Shown here: in pieces, positions 1 to 7,649 of the stretch
Layout of the letters: every line of letters starts with the position of its first letter
How positions within the stretch are numbered: position 1 is the first letter of the stretch
Source of the DNA: JAAXIE01 sp965263155
GTDB taxonomy: Bacteria; Chloroflexota; Dehalococcoidia; Lucifugimonadales; JAAXIE01
Length of the DNA stretch: 64,000 nucleotides
Assembly: GCA_965263155.1 (NCBI GenBank)
Contig: OZ253586.1
Span: forward strand, 3,641,728 to 3,705,727
Direction: 5' to 3'
Program-made: the position numbers and the translations under genes
The notes under the pieces: generated by a model
Told to the model about the DNA's origin: nothing
Seen by the model: the letters and a program-made list of their open reading frames with translations, nothing else
Databases searched by the model: none

Positions 1-1
1 T

Positions 2-136
2 GGCGGCAGCATCCGGGTTGAGTGGTTTGAAGGTGAACCCCACGCCTTCGGCTCCAAGGCTGGCTCGGCAAGTGACCGAGCCCTCAAGCTGATGCGGGAG
101 TTCGTCGCGGGTGAGTTGGCGGCTAACGCGAGGTGA
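2..136 (+). CDS. Alpha/beta hydrolase (dienelactone-hydrolase-like), C-terminal fragment
   Basis: Only the last 44 codons are inside the window; the gene begins upstream of base 1 and ends at a TGA. The fragment contains a GEPHAF motif followed by an amphipathic helix ending in REFVAGEL. This is how the catalytic-histidine loop and last helix of dienelactone hydrolase and related alpha/beta hydrolases look. The His would be the general base of the Ser/Asp-His-Glu triad. The nucleophile is outside the window, so the exact family and substrate cannot be set. An S9 peptidase tail is an alternative. Confidence 0.55.
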   Translation, partial: GGSIRVEWFEGEPHAFGSKAGSASDRALKLMREFVAGELAANAR

Positions 137-269
137 TAGGGGATAGTCCGCAGTTGATACGGGCTCCTCAAATCTCCCGCTGACGGCTCCATCGATAGAG
201 AGTGCAGGCGCTTAGGCCTTTATACCACGCGTTCGCAAGGTACCGTGCTGCGGTGACCTGTCCTCCCCG

Positions 270-1568
270 CTACCCGGCGGGCAGCGATTTCATCCGTAGC
301 TCCGCCCAGTCGTCGGTGACCAGCATGTTGGCCCAGTGGCGGTAGAAGTTGCGGTGGATCGACTCGCTAAAGCGGTAGTCGCTGGCCCAGCCTCCCAGTT
401 CAGCATCGTAGCCCTCGTGGCCCAAGCCCATGGAATAGTTCAGTGGGTACCGGCGCGCCACCACTCCCTGTGAGGTGCGGGTGCATTCCTGCCAGTTGTC
501 CATGTCGTCCTGCTCGAAGCTGCCCGAGGGACTGAAGCCACGGACGGCCGCGATGCGGAAGGCGTCTTTGACATCGGGCGGCGCGGCCCTGTCAGTGAAT
601 CCCCAAGCCCAGACCTCTATATGGTTTGGCCCCCGTGGGTGCCACACTCGGAAGCTGCGAGAGAGGGTGCGCACCATGGAGAAATTGGGGAAGACAGTGG
701 CGGTAATGGGGTTCACGAGCCGAGAGCGGGGTCCTAGTCGCTCCTCCACCTCGGGCTTGATCCGGTCTTCATAGTCTCGCAATATAGGGATGGGAGGTTC
801 GGCCACGTCGTCGGGCCCAATGAGGTTGGCGCAATGGCCGTTGCCTGGCGAGAGAATTCTGCCGGTAGTCGCTTGGGGCTGAGTGCGGAAGTCACCGCCG
901 AACCCGGTTATGCTGGCTGACAGGTGGGTCCAAGGGACGTGATAGCCGTCGCCACCGAAGTTCTCGGCAGGGAACTTCCAGTTGCAGGGCACCACCCATT
1001 TGTGCATGCCTGCGAACACCTCGGCGCCTCCCTCGCGCCGGTCGAAGAAGGTGTCAAGGTACCATGTCATCTCGCCCAAGTAGGCCCGTAGGGACGGCGC
1101 CGAGGGGTCGAAAGTAGCGAATACCAAGCCCTTGTAGCTGTCCAGTTGGGCCACTGGCTGCAGGCCCCATTTGGAGGTGTCCAGTTCGTCGTAGTAAGCC
1201 TCTTTGAGGCTGGGCACGGCAATGAGCTTGCCGTCGTTGCCATAGGTCCAGCCGTGATAGGCGCAGACGAAGGCGGAGGCGTTCCCTTCATCGGCACGGC
1301 ACACCCGGTTGCCGCGGTGGCGGCAGACATTGAGGAAGGCGCGTACCACGCCGTCCTGCCCTCGGGTGACTAGCACTGGGTCCTCGGCCATGTAGGTGGA
1401 GAAGAAATCGCCTGGATTGGGTATCTGGCTCTCATGACACAGGAAGAGCCAGCAGCGAGAGAATATCCGCTCCAACTCCTGCTGGTAAATCTCTTGGTCG
1501 CTGAAGATGGCGCGATTGACCCTGCCGCTATCGGCGTCCACCAACTCACGAGCGTCGGTTATTGTCAT
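270..1568 (-). CDS. Rieske-type aromatic ring-hydroxylating dioxygenase, large (alpha) subunit
   Basis: A 432-residue non-heme iron oxygenase subunit. The Rieske [2Fe-2S] ligands are C82-x-H84 (in VCRHRG) and C102-x2-H105 (in CAYHGW). The catalytic domain has the bridging Asp207 and the iron histidines H210 and H215 in DGYHVPWTH. The late FEQDDMDNW segment supplies the usual third, acidic iron ligand. The family inserts O2 into aromatic or related substrates using electrons from a ferredoxin/reductase. The start was placed at the ATG preceded by GGGAGAG rather than 20 codons upstream. No beta subunit, ferredoxin or reductase gene is adjacent, so partners must be elsewhere or the enzyme is an alpha-only oxygenase. 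The substrate cannot be read from sequence. Confidence 0.9.
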   Translation of the reverse strand: MTITDARELVDADSGRVNRAIFSDQEIYQQELERIFSRCWLFLCHESQIPNPGDFFSTYMAEDPVLVTRGQDGVVRAFLNVCRHRGNRVCRADEGNASAFVCAYHGWTYGNDGKLIAVPSLKEAYYDELDTSKWGLQPVAQLDSYKGLVFATFDPSAPSLRAYLGEMTWYLDTFFDRREGGAEVFAGMHKWVVPCNWKFPAENFGGDGYHVPWTHLSASITGFGGDFRTQPQATTGRILSPGNGHCANLIGPDDVAEPPIPILRDYEDRIKPEVEERLGPRSRLVNPITATVFPNFSMVRTLSRSFRVWHPRGPNHIEVWAWGFTDRAAPPDVKDAFRIAAVRGFSPSGSFEQDDMDNWQECTRTSQGVVARRYPLNYSMGLGHEGYDAELGGWASDYRFSESIHRNFYRHWANMLVTDDWAELRMKSLPAG

Positions 1569-1730
1569 GGCGTCTCTCCCGTCTGGGTGTGGAAGTGCGT
1601 TGAACTGCAGCGGAAGTATAGCAGGCATTGGCAGGGGGCGGCGATGGCGGGTCTGTTGGCATGGGGCCTAGGGTCAAGGCCGATTGGTGTGCAAGGAGGA
1701 CTTTCTGCTTTCTGGCAGCGATTGCAGACC

Positions 1731-1785
1731 GGTCGTAGCTGCCGCGCGTTTTTTCGTAGCTGATTTCACTGAAATTTGTGAAACC
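1731..1785 (+). repeat. GTAGCTG dispersed repeat, copy A1
   Basis: The block reads GGTCGTAGCTG, six variable bases, GTTTTTTCGTAGCTG, nine variable bases, then AATTTGTGAAACC. Copy B2 at 22061-22115 matches it over the same 55 positions at the fixed words and differs in the spacers. Function unknown. Confidence 0.6.
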
Positions 1786-1869
1786 ATTCTTTCCGGTCCG
1801 CTTGGGGTGTGTTTCCCTTGTGTGGGTTTGCAACGGTCGCCCCTTCCAAGAAGAATCGTTTTGCGAAAG

Positions 1870-1906
1870 GAAAAGCCAGGGTGACCTGTTGGGGCAGCCC
1901 CCAGCG
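1870..1906 (+). repeat. Conserved hairpin block of islands A and B, copy A
   Basis: The block contains GAAAAGCC, then GGGGCAGCCCCC, then AGCG. A homologous block at 22236-22274 has GAAAACGCC, GGGGTCAGTCCCC and AGCG. In both copies the G run and C run form a short hairpin, which is conserved although the intervening bases differ. Confidence 0.55.
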
Positions 1907-2165
1907 TAAAGGCATACTAGGTAACCTCTGCTCAAGTCCCTTGCGTCTTTGCCGGAGATCTTGACATGACAACCGACATTGGGTGCCTTGGAGGCTCTCA
2001 TTTTGTCGTGTTTGTGGTGTTCCAGTACTAAGGTTTTGCATCTTTGGTTTACTTCCAGTACTATATCCGTTGTAACTTGTGTGTATGTTATTGCACCGGC
2101 ATTTGGATCGACGCAGCTACGCGTCAGCTTTGCTGTAGTCAAGGGGCCACTACACGATTCACGAG

Positions 2166-2204
2166 TTTTGCGTTTTCGTAGCTGATGCCTGTGCAATTTG
2201 TAAC
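2166..2204 (+). repeat. GTAGCTG dispersed repeat, copy A2
   Basis: A shorter copy that keeps GTTTTCGTAGCTGAT, a nine-base spacer and AATTTGTAAC. It lacks the first GTAGCTG half present in copies A1 and B2. Confidence 0.5.
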
Positions 2205-2422
2205 GTCCTTGTATCCGGTCCATATCTGAGACACTGTGGAACTTCCGGGGCCGGGATGCGACAAGATGCGGCGAGGCCCCTATGCGGAGAATAGGCGGGA
2301 AGGGAGGCCAGGGTCAACGGGCGGATGTCATAGGGAGAGGGGACTGTTGTCTGCTTGTTCAGTCGGTTTCTCGAAATAACCGAAAAGCGTTGGGCGAGAG
2401 GCCTTGGGCCCAAGGCCCGTGC

Positions 2423-3475
2423 CTATGGCAGGATGCCGACTTCCCGCAGCAACGCTAGGGTGCCCTGCAAGTCCGTCAGGCTATTCAGGTCCACATCGGG
2501 CGGGGCAAGGGACTGCAACGGTGGAAGGTCGCCCTCGGGAGGGATGCCAGCCACCAGAGGGAATTCGTTGGCTTGGCTGGCGAAGTAGCGCTGACCGGAT
2601 GCCGACAGCAGGTATTCGATAAAACGCACGGCAAGCTCTTTTTCAACAGCACCATTCGGTATTCCTGCGCCCGCTACCAGCACCAGTGCACCGGGGTCGC
2701 CCCGCCTCATGAAATGGGTCTTGGCTCCAAACGCAGGCCCCTCTGATTCTAGGAAGCGCTGCAGGTAGTAGTGGCTGACAATACCCACATCGACCTCACC
2801 ATAGGCAGCACCTGTAACTATGGCCGTATTGTTAGTGTACTGGCGCGGGTTGTTGGCCTTCATGCCCTCAAGCCATCTGCGGGCGGCGGCTTCTCCCTGC
2901 TGGACGCGGAACGCGGTCACAAGCGCGTGGAACGAATCGTCACCTGGGGTCCAACCTACGCGGCCGTTCCACGCTGGGTCGACAAACCCGGCGATGGAGT
3001 CTGGCAGGTCTTGCTCGGGATCAATGCCTGCGACGTTGTACACAATGGTGTGTGCCCGACCTGACGTTCCTACCCAGTCGTCACTGGAGGAGCGGAACTG
3101 GGGGTCCACTTTGCCCAGTAGCTCTTGGGGCAGCGTGGAAAAGATACTTGCTTGGGATAGTCTCGCCAGGCCGGTCGTTTCATGGAGAAGCACCACGTCT
3201 GCCGGAGTATCGGCCCCCTCTTCCAAGAGCTTGGCTACAATAGCGTCGTTGCTGCTATAGGTCACATTCACCTCGATGCCAGTCTGGACCGAGAATGAAT
3301 ACACCAGAGGCGCAACTAGGTTGTCGAACCGACCGGAGTAGACCGTGAGAGTGGGGTCGCCTCCGCCACAAGCGGCCAGTACGGGCAGCACGAGAGCCAA
3401 CACAGCGGCGACAAGGAGGGGTCGGATGAGGCGAACGTACCGTTGGTAATTCTTAATTACTATGTTGTCCTTCAC
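2423..3475 (-). CDS. Iron(III)-type ABC transporter substrate-binding lipoprotein
   Basis: Exported binding protein of about 350 residues in the FbpA/FutA/IdiA group. A charged N-terminus, hydrophobic stretch and lipobox ending LAAC place it as a lipid-anchored protein. The mature part opens with LTVYSGR, as in this family, and has SHYYLQRF, where the paired tyrosines are the usual ferric-iron ligands. The GTG at 3475 was chosen because GGAGG lies eight bases upstream; earlier in-frame ATGs would give a long non-signal extension and crowd the divergent darT. No permease or ATPase is next to it, so it is an orphan binding protein in this window. Iron is the likely ligand by family; other metals cannot be excluded. 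Confidence 0.85.
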   Translation of the reverse strand: MKDNIVIKNYQRYVRLIRPLLVAAVLALVLPVLAACGGGDPTLTVYSGRFDNLVAPLVYSFSVQTGIEVNVTYSSNDAIVAKLLEEGADTPADVVLLHETTGLARLSQASIFSTLPQELLGKVDPQFRSSSDDWVGTSGRAHTIVYNVAGIDPEQDLPDSIAGFVDPAWNGRVGWTPGDDSFHALVTAFRVQQGEAAARRWLEGMKANNPRQYTNNTAIVTGAAYGEVDVGIVSHYYLQRFLESEGPAFGAKTHFMRRGDPGALVLVAGAGIPNGAVEKELAVRFIEYLLSASGQRYFASQANEFPLVAGIPPEGDLPPLQSLAPPDVDLNSLTDLQGTLALLREVGILP

Positions 3476-3554
3476 TAGCAGGGCCTCCGATCGGTCTGGT
3501 CCGTCTCGCATTGCTCTGGATACCTCATGATGTGTGGGTACTGCCATCAGCTAG

Positions 3555-4247
3555 GTGACAGGGATTCGAGGAGCCTTTAATATCATTACCGTAGTGCCAC
3601 CTACTGCGCCTAAGGTATACCATATCGTCCATGTGGACCGACTCCCTTCCATAATTGCCGATGGTCAGCTCTGGTGTGATGCGGAGATGGTCCAACGAAA
3701 TCAGGTTGGCACATCAATTGGGATGCCGAGCATCAAAGAGATAAGGCTCAAGAATATGGTTGGTAGTCATCATGGGCTGTATGTCGGAGGCTGTGTACCT
3801 TTCTATTTCTGTCCCCGGTCTATCATGCTCTATGTAGTCCACAAGGCGAATGCCTCAGGATTGACGTACCGGGGCGGTCAGGAGGCCATCGTTCACCTAG
3901 AGGCCGACTTGCATGGGGCAGTGGTCTGGGCCGACGGCCAGAACCGGCGTTGGGCCTTCACGACCTCCAATGCCGGCTCATCCTACTTCGATGACTATGC
4001 GGACCTTGCGAACTTGGATGAGATCGACTGGGATGCAGTGCGAGCCCACTGGTGGGCTGGAGATGGGGTCGATGAGACGGTGCGGCATAGCAAGCAGGCG
4101 GAGTTCTTGGTGGAGTGGTCGTTCCCATGGGGCCTAATCGGCCGTATAGGAGTCTATTCACGGTCGATACGTGACAGAGTTATGGAAGCCACTAGCGCAT
4201 CATCGCATTGCCCACCCGTGCAGATCCAGCGGACTTGGTACTACTGA
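3555..4247 (+). CDS. darT: DarT-type DNA ADP-ribosyltransferase toxin
   Basis: Matches the DarT toxin family (formerly DUF4433), which ADP-ribosylates thymidine bases in single-stranded DNA using NAD. Visible hallmarks are VYHIVHVDRLPSI near the N-terminus, VPFYFCPRS (Arg88), the TYRGGQEA segment and the catalytic-glutamate motif KQAEFLVEW (Glu183). The length of about 230 residues is normal. The start is uncertain: GTG at 3555 is the longest frame and GTG at 3594 is an alternative; neither has a clear ribosome-binding site. The antitoxin gene darG follows 17 bases after the stop, in the usual toxin-antitoxin order. Toxin and antitoxin domains both look intact. Confidence 0.92.
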   Translation: MTGIRGAFNIITVVPPTAPKVYHIVHVDRLPSIIADGQLWCDAEMVQRNQVGTSIGMPSIKEIRLKNMVGSHHGLYVGGCVPFYFCPRSIMLYVVHKANASGLTYRGGQEAIVHLEADLHGAVVWADGQNRRWAFTTSNAGSSYFDDYADLANLDEIDWDAVRAHWWAGDGVDETVRHSKQAEFLVEWSFPWGLIGRIGVYSRSIRDRVMEATSASSHCPPVQIQRTWYY

Positions 4248-4264
4248 TCGACGAGGAGGGAGGC

Positions 4265-5335
4265 ATGATCGATTATAAGACCGGTGATATATTCGAAGAG
4301 GATGCCGAAGCCCTAGTCAACAGTGTTAACTGTGTTGGCATCATGGGTCGCGGGATTGCCCTGCAGTTTAAGAACGTCTTCCCCGATAACTTCAAGGCTT
4401 ACAAGGATGCCTGTGACCACGGCGAAGTGAGGCCTGGCCAGGTGTTTGTTTACGAGTCCGGTCAATTGACCAACCCGCGCTATATCCTTAACTTCCCGAC
4501 TAAGAGGCATTGGCGAGCCAAGAGCCGAATGGAAGACATCGAGTCCGGTCTTGCCTCCCTCATCCGCGAGATTGAGGCCCGGGGTATCCGATCAATCGCC
4601 ATGCCTCCGCTGGGTAGCGACCTTGGAGGCCTGCGATGGGAGGACGTCCGTCCTCGCATCGAGGATGCCTTGGGGAGCTTGGATAACCTGAAAGTCACCG
4701 TGTTCGAGCCGGGCAGTGCGCCGGCAGATGGTCGTCCCAACCGCTCGACAAATGTGCCAAAGATGACCTTGGGTCGGGCGGCTCTGGTGAGCCTGATGCG
4801 TCGTTACCTTGATGGACTGCTTGACCCGTTTGTGTCGCTCCTAGAAGTACACAAACTGATGTACTTCATGCAGGTTGTGGGGGAGCCACTTAGACTGCAT
4901 TTCGAACCGGGACCTTACGGTCCGTACGCGGTGAACCTGCGGCACTCGCTCAGGGATATGGAAGGCCATCTGATATCAGGGTACGCAGATGGGGGTGCCA
5001 CGCCAAGTAAACAGCTGGAGCTGGTGCCCGGGGCTGTCGAGGATGCGGATGCATATCTTAGAGAGGAACCTGTAACGAAGAATCGCCTGGATGGGGTAGC
5101 CGATCTGGTTGAGGGATTCGAGTCACCTTTCGGTTTGGAGTTGCTTGCGACGGTCCACTGGCTCGCGTCTGAGCACCCGCAGGCACGCGATGCTGAAATT
5201 GTGGGCCACACCTACGCGTGGAATGATCGGAAGAAGCAGTTCTCGGAGCGTCAGATACGTGTCGCGCTGCGTGTTCTCAGGGCGAAGGGCTGGTTGAATC
5301 CCCAATCCTCGGTAATGGCCGAGGAGCCGGGCTAG
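4265..5335 (+). CDS. darG: DarG antitoxin: macrodomain DNA ADP-ribosyl glycohydrolase
   Basis: A 356-residue antitoxin of the DarTG system. The N-terminal macrodomain (about 1-155) shows GDIFEEDAEALVNSVN, the GIMGRGIA loop and MPPLGSDLGGL, which bind ADP-ribose and remove it from DNA. After a short linker, residues about 175-356 form the second DarG domain (VHKLMYFMQ, PGPYGPYA), which binds and blocks DarT. The ATG at 4265 has a strong AGGAGGGAGG site directly upstream and starts exactly at the macrodomain. Translation is probably coupled to darT, 17 bases upstream. Both antitoxin activities, enzymatic reversal and protein blocking, appear to be kept. Confidence 0.93.
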   Translation: MIDYKTGDIFEEDAEALVNSVNCVGIMGRGIALQFKNVFPDNFKAYKDACDHGEVRPGQVFVYESGQLTNPRYILNFPTKRHWRAKSRMEDIESGLASLIREIEARGIRSIAMPPLGSDLGGLRWEDVRPRIEDALGSLDNLKVTVFEPGSAPADGRPNRSTNVPKMTLGRAALVSLMRRYLDGLLDPFVSLLEVHKLMYFMQVVGEPLRLHFEPGPYGPYAVNLRHSLRDMEGHLISGYADGGATPSKQLELVPGAVEDADAYLREEPVTKNRLDGVADLVEGFESPFGLELLATVHWLASEHPQARDAEIVGHTYAWNDRKKQFSERQIRVALRVLRAKGWLNPQSSVMAEEPG

Positions 5336-5343
5336 GCGAGAGC

Positions 5344-5571
5344 TCATAGTCTGTTGGCGAGGTCGCGCCCGGAAGTGACAGGGGGCAACGGCTTGCCGTC
5401 GGACTGATAAAGCTCAAGTGCCTCGTCGACGATCTGGTAGAGTTCCTCGAAGACCTGCCTCTCATCGTCCCCGTGGCATCCACCGTATATCAGGCTTGGA
5501 GCGCTGCCTACATAGCATTGGTCGTCCTCGTGCCATTCAACTATCTTGATGTACCGGGCGCTGTGCTTCAT
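5344..5571 (-). CDS. hicB: HicB-like antitoxin
   Basis: 75-residue protein of the HicB partial-RNase-H-like fold: IVEWHEDDQCYVGSAPSL, then GGCHGDDERQVFEEL, then ELYQSDGKPLPP. HicB binds and neutralises the mRNA-cleaving HicA toxin and often represses its own operon. There is no C-terminal DNA-binding domain, as in many short HicB proteins. Its ATG overlaps the hicA stop codon (ATGA), showing a two-gene operon read right to left. Because the hicA frame is broken, the antitoxin may now be an orphan. Confidence 0.85.
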   Translation of the reverse strand: MKHSARYIKIVEWHEDDQCYVGSAPSLIYGGCHGDDERQVFEELYQIVDEALELYQSDGKPLPPVTSGRDLANRL

Positions 5572-5765
5572 TCTCTTGACTCCTCGATGGCTGCTCTCAC
5601 GGTACGGACCTGGTATGTTTTCGCGTCACTGCCAAATTGCCTGGTATTGTCACAGGCCTCGGTAGGTTTGGATGAACAAAGTTCCGATGGTTCCCTCGCC
5701 CCCCCTCGGTTAACAAATCCCGTCCGTTGCAAGTCGGAGACTAGTTCACGGATCTTCGGTGGCAC
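5568..5765 (-). pseudogene. hicA: hicA toxin with two compensating frameshifts
   Basis: The frame starts like HicA (PPKIRELVSDLQRTGFV) and ends like HicA (AKTYQVRTVRAAIEES), but the middle is nonsense in this frame. One frame over, the missing centre appears: GNHRNFVHPNLPRPVTIPGN, containing the HicA G-x-H-R catalytic-histidine region. One extra G in a run of seven G (revcomp around 5698-5704) and one missing base near the PGN codons account for both shifts. Either the toxin has decayed while the antitoxin remains, or these are sequencing or assembly errors at a homopolymer. The GTG at 5765 is the likely original start. Confidence 0.8.
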
Positions 5766-5867
5766 ATTTCACCGCTACTCGGATGGAAGCCTGCCAGTGG
5801 ACCGAGCGAACGTGCTAACACCCGTTTCAAACCTAAACATCGCATGGTCACGTTGTGAAGGGCGTGG

Positions 5868-5938
5868 CTGCCCGGCCAGGATTCGAACCTGGGTTAAGGG
5901 ATCCAAAGTCCCCTGTGATACCACTACACCACCGGGCA
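5868..5938 (-). tRNA. trnQ: tRNA-Gln (anticodon UUG)
   Basis: The reverse strand folds into a cloverleaf: acceptor TGCCCGG/CCGGGCA, anticodon loop CTTTGGA with anticodon TTG, and a T arm with GGTTCGAATCC. CCA is not encoded. It lies just beyond the toxin-antitoxin cluster, a typical place for acquired DNA. Confidence 0.93.
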
Positions 5939-5980
5939 CCGGTGCGCCGCGACCCAGTTCGGGCACGGCGCTTCTCTTGA

Positions 5981-5986
5981 ATTATA
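5981..5986 (-). promoter_or_regulatory. Possible -10 box for tRNA-Gln
   Basis: A perfect TATAAT on the reverse strand, about 43 bases upstream of the tRNA 5' end. The -35 region at the expected distance is only a weak match to TTGACA, so this is a tentative call. Confidence 0.4.
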
Positions 5987-6111
5987 GCCCATGACGTGTC
6001 TTCGTGTTGACGCCGGGCCCACCAGCGTACAGACGCCTTTCGACATTGACCGTAGCTTCAGTCTAGAATGCAGAGCGTGAGTTCCACGCCACTGGAGAAA
6101 GGAGAGTCAGG

Positions 6112-6483
6112 ATGAGCGAACTCAGGGAGAGGGTCTGGGAAGCCGACGACGGTACGGGATGGGAGGCCTTGGGCACGGCTGGGGCCTTTATCAAGATGCT
6201 GTGGGAGAACCCGGAGAATGGGGCTTCCATCGCCCTGTTCCGGGTGGACAAGGGAGGCGGGGTGCCGATGACCCATATCCACGCCTCCAACCAGTTCATG
6301 TATTGTCTGAAGGGGAAGTATCACTACCCCAACAGCGACATCATCCTGACGCCGGGCATGTTCTACATGAACCCGAAGGACCATCCCCACGGCCCGACCC
6401 ATGCCGAGGAAGACTGCTTGCTAGTGGAGATCTACGATGGCCCCCACTACTACGAGACGCCTGCGTTTGCCGTCCACCAGTAG
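6112..6483 (+). CDS. Small cupin-domain protein
   Basis: 123-residue single-domain cupin. The first cupin motif is THIHASNQ (H55, H57, Q61) and the second is NPKDHPHGP (H91/H93), a plausible metal-binding set for a dioxygenase-, isomerase- or binding-type cupin. ATG follows GGAGAGTCAGG. It stands alone between tRNA-Gln and a strong terminator, facing the NHL gene. The substrate is not evident. Confidence 0.8.
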   Translation: MSELRERVWEADDGTGWEALGTAGAFIKMLWENPENGASIALFRVDKGGGVPMTHIHASNQFMYCLKGKYHYPNSDIILTPGMFYMNPKDHPHGPTHAEEDCLLVEIYDGPHYYETPAFAVHQ

Positions 6484-6505
6484 TAAGAAAAATCCTAGAA
6501 AAGAG

Positions 6506-6537
6506 AAGGGCGGGACTATTCAGTCCCGCCCTTTTTC
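6506..6537. terminator. Bidirectional rho-independent terminator
   Basis: A 12-bp perfect stem (AAGGGCGGGACT / AGTCCCGCCCTT) with a four-base loop, followed by T residues. It lies between the convergent cupin and NHL genes and has A residues on the other side, so it can serve both. Confidence 0.85.
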
Positions 6538-6545
6538 GTTGCTTC

Positions 6546-7547
6546 CTAGGCGTTCAAGGCATGCTCGGTGTAGCCCTTGACCTTGTCGTACACCTGAATT
6601 CGTTGCCGGAACTCCTCGAGCACGTAGATGCGATCGTTGGCATCGATGTTCACGGCGATTGGGCGCCGGAAGCCCCATTCCTCCGATAGGTCTGCGATGC
6701 GCCGCGCCTTGATCATGTCCGGGTTGGCGGCGATGAGCGTCTTGGCCCACGGCGAGGGCTCGCGCGCGTTGCCGGTGAGCGCGGTGATGAACCTGCCATC
6801 GTTGGGGTCGTAGACGTTCAGCGTATCGGCGTTCCAGTCGGTGACGTAGATGTCGCCCTCTGAGTCCACGGCTATGCCCGACGGCCGGTTGAGCTCGCCG
6901 GGGCCTGTCCCTGGGCCGCCGTAGGTGGCTAGGTATTTGCCCTCGGCGGTGAACTTCTGTACGCGGCGGTTGCCCCAATCGGCGACCAGAACGTTGCCGT
7001 CGTTGTCGAGGCAGAGGCCCCAAGGCGCGTTCAACTGATCGTTGCCATCGCCCTGCCCGCCCCACTGGCGGATGAATTTGCCGTGATTGTCCAGCACTTG
7101 GACGCGGTGGTTCTGAGCGTCGACAACTACCAAGTTGTCATCCTTGTCCACTTTGATGCCTGCGGGAGCCTTGAACTGGCCGTCCCCGTTGCCCTCGGAG
7201 CCAACGTTGCGGAGAAAGGCTCCGTCCTTATCGAACACCGAGATGCGATGCAGGAAGTCGTCGGTGAGATAGACATTCTCCTCGCTATCGACGGCAACCC
7301 CAGTGGGCCAGATGAACTGGCCGTCGGCATAGCCTTGGGAGCCGATCTCGCCGATGAACTGGTGGTCCACATGCAGTTTGGTGATACGCGCGAACAGGGC
7401 CAGCCCGCCGCGGCAGGCAACGTAGGCGATGCCGTCGGGGGTTAGGGCCATGTCCACAGGTGCGTAGAATCCTTGCCCTGTCTGCGCGTACATGCCGAGG
7501 ACGTGGCTATGATCGAACACTCGGCCTGTGGCTACGGTGGTCATCAT
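6546..7547 (-). CDS. NHL-repeat beta-propeller protein
   Basis: 333-residue protein made of about six NHL repeats, each with a pattern like PTGVAVDSEENVYLTD or PSGIAVDSEGDIYVTD, forming a six-bladed propeller. There is no signal peptide or extra catalytic domain, so it is probably an intracellular or loosely associated scaffold or lactonase-like propeller. The ATG at 7547 was chosen because AGGGGG lies six bases upstream. It is transcribed in the same direction as the DUF1501 and DUF1800 genes behind it and may be part of that operon. The role is unknown. Confidence 0.85.
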   Translation of the reverse strand: MMTTVATGRVFDHSHVLGMYAQTGQGFYAPVDMALTPDGIAYVACRGGLALFARITKLHVDHQFIGEIGSQGYADGQFIWPTGVAVDSEENVYLTDDFLHRISVFDKDGAFLRNVGSEGNGDGQFKAPAGIKVDKDDNLVVVDAQNHRVQVLDNHGKFIRQWGGQGDGNDQLNAPWGLCLDNDGNVLVADWGNRRVQKFTAEGKYLATYGGPGTGPGELNRPSGIAVDSEGDIYVTDWNADTLNVYDPNDGRFITALTGNAREPSPWAKTLIAANPDMIKARRIADLSEEWGFRRPIAVNIDANDRIYVLEEFRQRIQVYDKVKGYTEHALNA

Positions 7548-7649
7548 GATGGTCCCCCTTTGGGAGTAGTTCGTAATCGTGTCACGCGGAGCCCGCAACT
7601 CGTCGTGCTGGGCACGACACGGGCTCCGCGTATGGCTTGGGGGCCTGAA

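Larger units (their letters stand above)
1629..2422. other. Non-coding island A with dispersed repeats
   Basis: About 800 bases without a convincing gene: the open frames here have no recognisable domain or good start. The island carries GTAGCTG-type repeats, a GGGG/CCCC hairpin block and an 11-bp word (TTCCAGTACTA) present twice near 2020 and 2055. Several of these blocks recur in the second island at 21.6-22.4 kb, so the two are related non-coding elements. Function unknown. Confidence 0.6.

Noticed and set aside
1546..2223. Long reverse-strand open frame across island A, extending into the Rieske gene start
   Set aside because: It overlaps the Rieske start in another frame and shows no domain. 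The repeat blocks shared with island B are conserved as DNA and not in one frame.
5473..5994. 173-codon forward open frame over the hicAB region
   Set aside because: It is antisense to HicB and HicA, both recognisable on the reverse strand, and runs into the tRNA-Gln gene.
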